From a virus: a stretch of DNA of 26,032 nt. The first letter of the stretch is position 1. The number at the start of each line of letters is the position of its first letter. Under the pieces are notes generated by a model. The model saw nothing but the letters and a program-made list of their open reading frames with translations, was not told the DNA's origin and did not search any database. This document shows, one piece after another, positions 1 to 7,187 of the stretch. The stretch lies in the IMG/VR virus record IMGVR_UViG_3300042691_009514, positions 1 to 26,032 of that record; one strand, written 5' to 3'. The position numbers and the translations under genes are program-made.

Positions 1-1868
1 TAAATACTATTTTTGAAGAAAACCAATACGATAATATAAGAAAGCAACTTAATTATGATGCTACTGTTCTTGGTATATCTATAGCTAAACATGAGTTTCT
101 TCAAGGTTCTGGAGTTGAAATATCTTATGTTGATCCTGCGAATGTGGTATATAGTTATACTGAAGATCCATACTTCAAGGATTGCTTCTATTGGGGTGAG
201 ATTAAAACATTGCCCATCACTGAGTTAATGAAAATAGACCAAAGTCTTACTAAAGAGGATTTGCAAGAAATAACTCAATATAGTCAGGCTTGGTATGACT
301 ACTATAACGTAGCTCAGTTTTATGAGAATAGTGTATTCTCAAGAGACACTTGTACATTACTATATTTTAATTATAAAACCACTAAGAAAGTAGTTTACAA
401 AAAGAAAATGCTTGAGACTGGTGGTACTCGTATTATTGAGAAAGATGATACATTTAATCCTCCTGCTGAAATGATGGAGGAAGGGAACTTTGAGAAGATA
501 GAAAAGACCATAGACGTTTGGTATAATGGTATTATGGTAATGGGAACCAACATTCTTATAAAGTGGGAACTATCTAAGAATATGGTTAGACCTAAGTCTT
601 CTTCTCAGCATGCTATACCAAATTATGTTGCTTGTGCTCCAAGAATGTATAAAGGTGTTATCGAGTCATTGGTTCGTAGAATGATACCTTTTGCTGACCT
701 TATTCAAATCACGCACTTAAAACTACAACAAGTTATTAATAGGACTGTTCCTGATGGAGTGTTTATTGATGCGGATGGACTTAATGAGGTAGACCTTGGT
801 ACTGGTGCGGCATATAATCCTGAGGATGCGCTTAGACTTTACTTCCAAACTGGTTCTGTAATTGGTCGTAGCTATACTCAGGATGGTGATTTCAACAATG
901 CAAGAGTTCCAATTACTCAGTTAACATCTAACTCAGGAGCAAGTAAAACACAAATGCTTATTGCGAACTATAACCATTATATGGATATGCTTCGCTCGGT
1001 AACTGGATTGAACGAAGTCAGGGATGGCTCAACTCCAGATCCTAATGCACTTGTTGGCGTTCAGAAATTAGCTGCATTAAACTCTAATACAGCCACTAGA
1101 CATATACTGGATGGAAGCTTGTTTATTTACAAAACATTGGCTCAAGCATTAACATATAGGGTTGCAGATATATTAGAGTACTCTGACTTTAAAGATGACT
1201 TTATCAATAAAATTGGAAGATACAATGTATCTATATTAAATGATATAAGTGATTTATATATTTATGACTTTGGAATTTTTGTAGAGGTATCTCCAGATGA
1301 AGAACAAAAAGCACAGCTTGAAGCAAATATTCAAATGGCTTTATCTAAAGGAGATATCAACCTTGAAGATGCAATAGATATCAGAGAGCTTAAGAATATA
1401 AAAATTGCTAATCAACTTCTTAAAATGAAACGAGTTAAGAAGCAAGAAAGAGAAGATCAAGTTGTAATGCAAAAACAAGCAATGATTGCTGAACAACAAC
1501 TTCAATCACAACAATTTGCTGCTCAAACTGCAATGCAAAAGATACAAATGGAAACTCAAGCTAAAATGCAGTTAAAACAAGCTGAGATTGCATTTGAGAT
1601 TGAATTACTTCAGAAAGAAGCCGAGATGAAGTCACGACTAATGGCTGAAGAGTTTAACTATAATCAGCAGATTAGAGGACTTGAGGTTCAGAGTCTTAAT
1701 ACTCGTGAGAAAGAGAGAGAAGTTGCAAAAGAAAAGCGGATAAGTCTACAAAACACACAGCAGTCAAAACTAATAAATCAACGTAAAAATAATCTTCCAC
1801 CACTTAACTTTGAGTCTAATGAAGATAGTTTAGATGGGTTTGATTTAGGCGAGTTTGAACCTCGATAA
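1..1868 (+). CDS. Portal protein (5' end outside the window)
   Basis: The dodecameric portal is the DNA entry and exit ring at one vertex of the capsid. The reading frame is open from base 3 to the stop at 1866-1868, so 621 residues are visible and the true start lies upstream; a GTG at 144 is internal, because the sequence before it (including a GVEISYVDPANVVYSY stretch) reads as normal portal protein. The best signature is at about 985-1120, where VTGLNEVRDGSTPDPNALVG is followed by QKLAALNSNTATRHILDG; I recognise this pattern from portals of crAss-like and related podoviruses. The last ~170 residues (about 1400-1750) are Gln/Glu/Lys-rich and should form a long coiled coil, the usual barrel-like C-terminal extension. 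It lies immediately before the scaffold and capsid genes, which is the expected order. The family call is from recognition, not a search, but context and motif agree. Confidence 0.9.
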   Translation, partial: NTIFEENQYDNIRKQLNYDATVLGISIAKHEFLQGSGVEISYVDPANVVYSYTEDPYFKDCFYWGEIKTLPITELMKIDQSLTKEDLQEITQYSQAWYDYYNVAQFYENSVFSRDTCTLLYFNYKTTKKVVYKKKMLETGGTRIIEKDDTFNPPAEMMEEGNFEKIEKTIDVWYNGIMVMGTNILIKWELSKNMVRPKSSSQHAIPNYVACAPRMYKGVIESLVRRMIPFADLIQITHLKLQQVINRTVPDGVFIDADGLNEVDLGTGAAYNPEDALRLYFQTGSVIGRSYTQDGDFNNARVPITQLTSNSGASKTQMLIANYNHYMDMLRSVTGLNEVRDGSTPDPNALVGVQKLAALNSNTATRHILDGSLFIYKTLAQALTYRVADILEYSDFKDDFINKIGRYNVSILNDISDLYIYDFGIFVEVSPDEEQKAQLEANIQMALSKGDINLEDAIDIRELKNIKIANQLLKMKRVKKQEREDQVVMQKQAMIAEQQLQSQQFAAQTAMQKIQMETQAKMQLKQAEIAFEIELLQKEAEMKSRLMAEEFNYNQQIRGLEVQSLNTREKEREVAKEKRISLQNTQQSKLINQRKNNLPPLNFESNEDSLDGFDLGEFEPR

Positions 1869-1887
1869 AAAAATCAAAAATAATTTT

Positions 1888-1895
1888 TAATTTTG
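1888..1895 (+). promoter_or_regulatory. Possible Bacteroidota -7 promoter box
   Basis: TAATTTTG fits the TAnnTTTG -7 consensus of Bacteroidota primary sigma factor promoters and lies 15 bases before the ATG at 1911. No TTTG is visible at the right distance upstream for a -33 element, and the surrounding AT-rich spacer makes chance matches likely. Weak call. Confidence 0.2.
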
Positions 1896-1910
1896 CTAAA
1901 ATTTAATCAA

Positions 1911-2996
1911 ATGGAAATCAAAGTAAGAGCATTAGATGCTACAGAACAAAAGAGTGTCGCAGAAGTAGAACAAGAATTGCTTGAAAAACACGAACAGCAA
2001 TTCCAAGAGGAACAAGTTGTACAACAAGAAGAAGTACAACAAGAGGTTTCAAATGATTTTGAAGACTTAAGTGAAGAAAAAGTTCTTTCATATATTGGTA
2101 AAAGATATAATAAAGAGATAAAGTCTTTCGATGATTTAATGGCTGAAAGAAAAGAAGCCGCTGAATTACCTGAAGATGTTTCTGCGTATCTAAAGTATAA
2201 GCAAGAAACAGGAAGAGGTTTTGAAGACTTTATTAAACTTAACAAAGATATTGACTCTATTGATTCTGAAACTCTTCTTAAAGAGTATTTGCAATCAACT
2301 GAAGAAGGTCTTGATGAGGATGATATTGATATTCTAATGGATCAATATCGTTATGATGAAGATCTTGATGATGAGTCTACTGTTAAGAAAATAAAGATAG
2401 AAAGAAAAAAGGCTATTGCTGAAGCCAAGAAATATTTCAATTCGCAAAAGGAAAAATACAGAATCCCACTTGAGTCAAGAAAAGATTCTATTCCTGATGA
2501 AGAAAAAGAGATATATGAAAGCTACAAGCAATACATAGAACAGTCGAAGACTATCGAAGAGGAAAACGAAAGAAAGCGGTCATGGTTTGACCGTAAAACT
2601 GATGAAGTTTTTAGTGAACAGTTCAAAGGTTTTGAATTTAACATTAATGACAAAAAGATTACTTTCAACCCTGGAGATAGGAATGAGTTAAAAAAAATCC
2701 AGTCTAATACATCAAACTTCATTAGCAAGTTTTTAGATGAGCAAGGATTAATGAAAGATGCCGCAGGGTATCACAGAGCTCTTTCGATTGCTATGAATCC
2801 CGATAAGTTTGCTAGGTTCTTTTACGAACAAGGTCAGGCTGATGCTGTTGAAGGTACAATGAAAAATATAAAGAATATTCAAATGACCGAAAATAGAGCA
2901 CCTGAAGTAAGCAAGTTAAGGGATGGTATTCAGGTAAAAGCGGTAAATCCTGACCATGGAAGAAGCCTTAAAATCCGTAGTATAAAACGATTGTAA
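1911..2996 (+). CDS. Probable capsid scaffolding protein
   Basis: The product is 361 residues, hydrophilic and highly charged. The N-terminal third is a Glu/Gln-rich stretch (EEQVVQQEEVQQEV near residues 33-46) followed by acidic helical sequence, the middle is Lys/Glu-rich and likely coiled coil, and the C-terminus is basic (SLKIRSIKRL). This build, together with its place between portal and major capsid protein, is typical of scaffolds such as T7 gp9 (about 307 residues), whose basic C-terminus contacts the capsid protein. I chose the ATG at 1911; an in-frame TTG at 1893 would add six residues but is a less likely start. There is no Shine-Dalgarno sequence, only A/T-rich leader. No family signature is recognised, so the function rests on position and composition; it could instead be another head-associated protein. 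Confidence 0.55.
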   Translation: MEIKVRALDATEQKSVAEVEQELLEKHEQQFQEEQVVQQEEVQQEVSNDFEDLSEEKVLSYIGKRYNKEIKSFDDLMAERKEAAELPEDVSAYLKYKQETGRGFEDFIKLNKDIDSIDSETLLKEYLQSTEEGLDEDDIDILMDQYRYDEDLDDESTVKKIKIERKKAIAEAKKYFNSQKEKYRIPLESRKDSIPDEEKEIYESYKQYIEQSKTIEEENERKRSWFDRKTDEVFSEQFKGFEFNINDKKITFNPGDRNELKKIQSNTSNFISKFLDEQGLMKDAAGYHRALSIAMNPDKFARFFYEQGQADAVEGTMKNIKNIQMTENRAPEVSKLRDGIQVKAVNPDHGRSLKIRSIKRL

Positions 2997-3017
2997 AATT
3001 TTAAAAATTAAAAAAAA

Positions 3018-4436
3018 ATGGCAAGTGCTTTATTAAACACCCCTACTTTTGCTCTTCAGCCTGCTGCTGAGCAAGTGGCTTTGTCCACAAACTACATTAC
3101 TAACTTCAACTTCTTGAATCAGTATCTTCCTGATACCTACGAGAAAGAATTTGAGCGTTATGGTAATCGTACAATTGCTTCTTTCCTTCGTATGGTAGGA
3201 GCTGAGATGCCTTCTAACTCTGATCAAATTAAATGGGCAGAGCAAGGTCGTCTTCATATTAAATACACTAACTGTACTTCTGGTGCTGCTATTGGTTCAG
3301 CTACTGCTACATTTACTGTCGCAGATTCAGGAGTTACTTACATCGCAATTCGTGTAGGTCAAACTGTAATGATTCAAAATAATAGCACAGGTGTATTTAA
3401 CAAAGCTATTGTTACTGCTGTTCCTACTGCAACTACTTTCACTGTAGCTTACTATGAGGCTGCTGGTCAAGCTTTTGCTGTATCTACTCAATGTACTGTA
3501 TTTATCTATGGTTCTGAGTTCAAAAAAGGAACTAACGGAATGGTTGGCTCTCTTGAGGCAGAGGATGACATCTACAGCAACAACCCAATTATCATCAAAG
3601 ATAAGTATGCTGTTAACGGTTCTGATATGGCTCAAATCGGATGGGTTGAAGTAACTACTGAGAATAATGCTACAGGATACTTGTGGTATTTGAAATCAGA
3701 GCACGAAACTCGTCTTCGTTTTGAAGATTACCTTGAAACTGCTATGATTGAGGCTGTTCCTGCTGCTGGTGGTTCAGGTGCTGCTACTGCTGGATTCATT
3801 GGTTCAGAAGGTGTATTCTACGTTGTAAACAATCGTGGTAACGTATGGGGTGGTGGTACTCCAACAACACTAGTTGATTGGGATACTATCGTTTCTCGTC
3901 TTGACAAGCAAGGTGCTATTGAAGAAAACGCTTTGTTCGTAAATCGTGGTCTTAGCTTCGATATCGACAACATGTTGGCTACCTTAAATGGTTATGCAGC
4001 ATCTGGTTCTTCAAATGCAGCTTCATTCGGTTTGTTCGACAATGATATCAACATGGCGTTAAACCTTGGATTTACAGGTTTCCGTAGAGGTTATGACTTC
4101 TATAAGTCTGATTGGAAATACCTTAACGATCCAACAATGCGTGGAGGTCTAAGCAATGCTGCTGCAACTGCAACTGGTACAATCACTGGTCTTTTAGTAC
4201 CTGCTGGTTCTACTTCAGTTTATGACCAAATCCTTGGTAAAAACGCTAAGAGACCATTCTTACATGTTCGTTATCGTGCTTCTGAAACAGAAGATCGTCG
4301 TTACAAAACTTGGATTACTGGTTCTGCTGGTGGAGCTCAAACAAGCGACTTAGATGCAATGGAGGTTAACTTCCTTTCTGAGCGTTGTGTTTGTACACTT
4401 GGAGCTAATAACTTCGTATTGTTCCGTTTCGGATAA
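3018..4436 (+). CDS. Major capsid protein, HK97-like fold
   Basis: The 472-residue product forms the icosahedral shell. I recognise the C-terminal half, including GYDFYKSDWKYLND, LLVPAGSTSVYDQILGKNAK, RPFLHVRYRASETEDRRYKT and the final AMEVNFLSERCVCTLGAN, as the major capsid protein family of crAss-like and related Bacteroidota phages. Residues about 84-166 are a Thr/Val/Ala-rich beta segment (GVTYIAIRVGQTVMI, then AIVTAVPTATTFTVAYY) that looks like an inserted beta-barrel in the shell protein. Arginine is written almost always as CGT, whereas neighbouring genes mainly use AGA, and Phe/Asn/Tyr often end in C; this is the codon choice expected of the most highly translated gene. The leader before the ATG is a run of A with no Shine-Dalgarno sequence. 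A strong terminator follows 14 bases after the stop. Confidence 0.92.
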   Translation: MASALLNTPTFALQPAAEQVALSTNYITNFNFLNQYLPDTYEKEFERYGNRTIASFLRMVGAEMPSNSDQIKWAEQGRLHIKYTNCTSGAAIGSATATFTVADSGVTYIAIRVGQTVMIQNNSTGVFNKAIVTAVPTATTFTVAYYEAAGQAFAVSTQCTVFIYGSEFKKGTNGMVGSLEAEDDIYSNNPIIIKDKYAVNGSDMAQIGWVEVTTENNATGYLWYLKSEHETRLRFEDYLETAMIEAVPAAGGSGAATAGFIGSEGVFYVVNNRGNVWGGGTPTTLVDWDTIVSRLDKQGAIEENALFVNRGLSFDIDNMLATLNGYAASGSSNAASFGLFDNDINMALNLGFTGFRRGYDFYKSDWKYLNDPTMRGGLSNAAATATGTITGLLVPAGSTSVYDQILGKNAKRPFLHVRYRASETEDRRYKTWITGSAGGAQTSDLDAMEVNFLSERCVCTLGANNFVLFRFG

Positions 4437-4450
4437 ATATTGGTTAAACA

Positions 4451-4486
4451 AGAGGGGGGATATAAATTCCCCTCTCTATTTTTTTT
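4451..4486 (+). terminator. Intrinsic terminator after the capsid gene
   Basis: A perfect 7-bp stem pairs AGAGGGG (4451-4457) with CCCCTCT (4469-4475) around an 11-base loop, and is followed within three bases by a run of eight T (4479-4486). It starts 14 bases after the capsid stop codon, so it would end or attenuate the capsid message and let capsid transcripts exceed those of downstream tail genes. Confidence 0.88.
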
Positions 4487-4516
4487 AGTAATAGAATCTA
4501 ATTAAATATTTTTAAA

Positions 4517-5260
4517 ATGGCAAAGTCAAAATCAGTAGACAAGGTCTACAAATTAAAAAATGGAAATCCACTTTCCTACACATTAGCATCAAGAAACCAC
4601 CCAAGATTCCCTTTGATGTGGTATGATGAAGAAAAAAATCAAAACAGAGCATTACGTTACGCTGTAAATCAGAAGTCACCATTTGAAGATGAGCAAGATG
4701 GCAATGCCATTCTTGAGCCAATTACATTTGAAGATGGTTTCTTAAGTGTTCCAAGAACAAATCCAGTATTGCAAGAGTTCTTACATTATCATCCTTTAAA
4801 CGGAATTATATTTACAGAGGTTGATGAAGAAAAAGAAGCTCATGAAGAAGTATCTGACTTAAACATTGAAATCGATGCTTTGATTGCTGCTAGAGAACTT
4901 TCAGTGGAGCAAATAGAAACAATGACAAGAGTTATGTTTGGGAAAGATCCATCAACAATACCAACAGATGTATTGAAGAGAGACATTCTTGTTTTTGCTA
5001 AAAACGAACCTCGTGAGTTCTTGAATATTATTAACGATCCTGAACTTCAGTTTCAAGCTAAAATCCGTAAGTTCTTCGAGAGAAATTTATTAGGATTTAG
5101 AAACAATGATAAAGAGGTTTGGTTTAATACATCTACTAATAAAAAGAAGATGCTAACAGTTCCATTTGGAGAAAGTCCTTATGATGTCGTTGGTCAGTAT
5201 CTATTAAGCAATGATGGTTTTGATGCATTAAAAATGCTTGAGGCAATGATTGACGAATAA
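4517..5260 (+). CDS. Conserved phage protein of unknown function downstream of the capsid gene
   Basis: The product has 247 residues. The N-terminal half is recognisable as a conserved phage family with YKLKNGNPLSYTLASRNHPR, a RALRYAVNQKSPFEDEQDGNA segment, FEDGFLSVPRTNP and LQEFLHYHPLNG. The middle is acidic and helical, and the end contains NNDKEVWFNTSTNKKKMLTV followed by a short helical tail. I know of no assigned biochemical role. It has no signal peptide, membrane segment or catalytic motif. It sits between two strong intrinsic terminators, so it is expressed either by read-through from the capsid gene or as its own unit. Position right after the capsid suggests a head-associated protein, a head completion factor, or a DNA-binding accessory; that is inference. 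The ATG is preceded by an A/T-rich leader without Shine-Dalgarno sequence. Confidence 0.9.
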   Translation: MAKSKSVDKVYKLKNGNPLSYTLASRNHPRFPLMWYDEEKNQNRALRYAVNQKSPFEDEQDGNAILEPITFEDGFLSVPRTNPVLQEFLHYHPLNGIIFTEVDEEKEAHEEVSDLNIEIDALIAARELSVEQIETMTRVMFGKDPSTIPTDVLKRDILVFAKNEPREFLNIINDPELQFQAKIRKFFERNLLGFRNNDKEVWFNTSTNKKKMLTVPFGESPYDVVGQYLLSNDGFDALKMLEAMIDE

Positions 5261-5279
5261 TCTTTATATACTCAATAAT

Positions 5280-5307
5280 AAAGGCGCAAATATATGCGCC
5301 TTTTTTT
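5280..5307 (+). terminator. Intrinsic terminator after the 247-residue protein gene
   Basis: A perfect 9-bp stem pairs AAAGGCGCA (5280-5288) with TGCGCCTTT (5295-5303) around a 6-base loop, running into seven T (5301-5307). It is the most stable hairpin seen in any intergenic space here and lies 20 bases after the preceding stop codon, so it should separate the head block from the tail block. Confidence 0.92.
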
Positions 5308-5310
5308 ATT

Positions 5311-5318
5311 TATATTTG
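5311..5318 (+). promoter_or_regulatory. Candidate Bacteroidota-type promoter for the tail gene block
   Basis: TATATTTG is an exact TAnnTTTG match, the -7 element of Bacteroidota promoters. It begins only four bases after the T-run of the preceding terminator and 23 bases before the ATG at 5334, where a new promoter would be needed after termination. No clear -33 TTTG is present at the usual spacing; the terminator stem occupies that position. The call depends on placement. Confidence 0.4.
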
Positions 5319-5333
5319 TAAAAAGTATTTAAG

Positions 5334-6263
5334 ATGATAAACGAAGTTAGAAATACGGTATTATCTGTTCTAAACAAAAATAACTTTGGATATATTTCTC
5401 CATCAGATTTCAATTTATATGCTGAAAATGCACAAATGGAAATATATGAAGAGTATTTTGCTAATTATAATAAGTCAATAAATTTAGAGAATACAAGAGT
5501 TGCTGGTAGTGATTATGCTGAAGTCGAAGGACCTATAGCAGAGGCATTAGAAACATTCTTAGTTACTAATTATTTATCTCATATTGGTGCAAATATTTTT
5601 TCTGCACCAAGTTTAGTAACAACTAATGATACTTCTTACTATATTCTTAAAATGCTTTGTTATCCTCATGTTTTACAAACAGGAACAAACACAAGTATAT
5701 TAATTGATTCTTTAGATGATTCTAATGCTACATTTATAACAAATGGAGTTAAGATTGGAGACATAGCTGTTAATACCACAACTAATGATGTTGCTACAGT
5801 TATATCTGTGATATCAGAAACGCAACTTTTATTAGATGCTGATATATTTACTTCTTCTGGAGATGATTATGTTATTATATCACAAAAAATTAAAGAAGCT
5901 GAAAAGGTTAGTGTTGGAAAAATTACAATGTTAAATAGTTCTCTTCTTACTGCTCCTAATAATATATTTCCATCATATACACTTGAGGGAGATAAAATAA
6001 AAATATTCCCAAATACAATGACTTATTATGGTCAATTGCAAGCGGTTTATTTTAGACATCCTAAACCTCCAAAATGGACTTATGTGTCAATATTTAATGG
6101 AGAGCCTTCATTTAACCAATCAGCAGTTGATTATCAAGACTTTGAGCTTCCTCCAGAAGATATCTATAAGTTGGTAACAGTAATTTTAAGGTATTGTGGC
6201 ATATCAATAAGAGAAACTGAGGTTGCTCAATACGCTATGGCTCAAGAACAACAACAACAATAA
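5334..6263 (+). CDS. Head-tail connector / adaptor-type virion protein
   Basis: The product has 309 residues. The N-terminal segment with ISPSDFNLYAENAQMEIYEE and FANYNKSINLEN is a helical motif I recognise from a conserved structural protein located just before the tail-tube genes in crAss-like and related phages. Residues about 121-183 form a separate Thr/Val/Ile-rich beta module (NGVKIGDIAVNTTT, VISVISETQLLLDADIF, SGDDYVII) that resembles a small beta-barrel found in many phage virion proteins. The C-terminus ends in a short Gln run. Position in the T7-like order (gp11 region) suggests a ring protein that joins the portal to the tail. It starts a new transcription block after a terminator. 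The exact role (adaptor ring or tail tube subunit) cannot be told from sequence alone. Confidence 0.65.
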   Translation: MINEVRNTVLSVLNKNNFGYISPSDFNLYAENAQMEIYEEYFANYNKSINLENTRVAGSDYAEVEGPIAEALETFLVTNYLSHIGANIFSAPSLVTTNDTSYYILKMLCYPHVLQTGTNTSILIDSLDDSNATFITNGVKIGDIAVNTTTNDVATVISVISETQLLLDADIFTSSGDDYVIISQKIKEAEKVSVGKITMLNSSLLTAPNNIFPSYTLEGDKIKIFPNTMTYYGQLQAVYFRHPKPPKWTYVSIFNGEPSFNQSAVDYQDFELPPEDIYKLVTVILRYCGISIRETEVAQYAMAQEQQQQ

Positions 6264-6274
6264 AACAATAAAAG

Positions 6275-7186
6275 ATGGCATATCTATCTCAATATCAATA
6301 CTATGAGAATGATGGCAACCAACCAGTAAATGAAAACTGGGGTTCCTATCAGTATATTAGTCTTGAAGACATAGTTAACAACTATATGTTGATGTACTAT
6401 GGGAACCACTCATTGGTGAATAATGAAGAAAGGTATAAGATTATTTTCCACGCAAAGAGAGCTATACAAGAACTTAACTACGATGCTTTCAAAGAGATTA
6501 AAGTACTTGAGCTTAGTGTTGCAGACTCATTAAGATATATACTTCCATCTGATTATGTAAATTGGGTTAGGATATCACTATATAAAGATGGATTTCTTAG
6601 ACCACTTACAGAGAACATACAGACATTGTCGTCAAGAGCTTATTTACAAGACCAACAAGGAAATATACTTTTTGACCAAAACGGAAACGTACTTGAGCCA
6701 CAATACTCCAATATTGACTATGAGAGATTAACAAAAACTAAGAAAAGTATATATCTAAATCAAGGCAATCCTTTCCATGGCATGGAGGGTTGGTATTATG
6801 ATGGATCATGGTATTTTGAGACAAGGTTTGGTCTTAATACAGAGACTGCTAATTTCAATCCTACTTTTAATATAGATAAGAAGGCAGGTGTAATTAACTT
6901 TGATTCTAGCATGGCAGGAGAGTTGTGCATACTTGAGTATATTTCTGATGGTATGGAGGGTGGAGATGACTCGTTAATTACTGTAAATAAGTTATTCGAG
7001 AAGTATGTTTATGCATACATTCAATATGAGATTTTAAATTCTAAATTAGGAGTTCAAGAGTACGTTGTTGCTCGTGCAAGAAAAGAAAGAGGTGCTTTAC
7101 TTCGAAATGCTAAAATTAGAATTAGCAATATACACCCAGGTAGATTGTTAATGAACTTGCGTGGAATGGACAAAATAATTAAATAA
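6275..7186 (+). CDS. Tail-tube / connector-type virion protein
   Basis: The product has 303 residues. It opens with Tyr/Asn-rich sequence (YLSQYQYYENDGNQPVNENW) and SYQYISLEDIVNNYMLMYYG, then a helical RYKIIFHAKRAIQELNYDAF segment and VADSLRYILPSDYVNWVRI. This matches my memory of a conserved structural protein in aquatic Bacteroidota phages and crAss-like relatives; helical AIQELN plus LPSDYV-type motifs also occur in T7 gp11/P22 gp4-like ring proteins. It begins 11 bases after the previous stop and ends 1 base before the next start, so the three genes are almost certainly co-transcribed. With its neighbour it is a candidate for the tail tubular A / adaptor function. There is no catalytic motif. 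The CDS is certain, the role is inferred. Confidence 0.68.
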   Translation: MAYLSQYQYYENDGNQPVNENWGSYQYISLEDIVNNYMLMYYGNHSLVNNEERYKIIFHAKRAIQELNYDAFKEIKVLELSVADSLRYILPSDYVNWVRISLYKDGFLRPLTENIQTLSSRAYLQDQQGNILFDQNGNVLEPQYSNIDYERLTKTKKSIYLNQGNPFHGMEGWYYDGSWYFETRFGLNTETANFNPTFNIDKKAGVINFDSSMAGELCILEYISDGMEGGDDSLITVNKLFEKYVYAYIQYEILNSKLGVQEYVVARARKERGALLRNAKIRISNIHPGRLLMNLRGMDKIIK

Positions 7187-7187
7187 T

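Noticed and set aside
1893-1910. Upstream TTG start for the scaffold gene, and similar TTG starts at 12130 and 12981
   Set aside because: In each case an in-frame ATG follows within 6-21 bases, and the TTG options either lie in leader-like sequence or overlap the previous stop.
1907-2245. Minus-strand reading frame of 112 residues opposite the scaffold gene
   Set aside because: Ser/Cys-rich composition (many SS and CC) is the antisense of the Glu/Gln codons in the scaffold; no sign of selection as a protein.
3327-3635. Minus-strand reading frame of 102 residues opposite the capsid gene
   Set aside because: It is the complement of a strongly codon-biased capsid gene and has Ser-rich shadow composition.
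3454-3654. Plus-strand 66-residue frame overlapping the capsid gene
   Set aside because: Leu/Lys-rich out-of-frame reading fully inside the capsid gene, with no matching start context.
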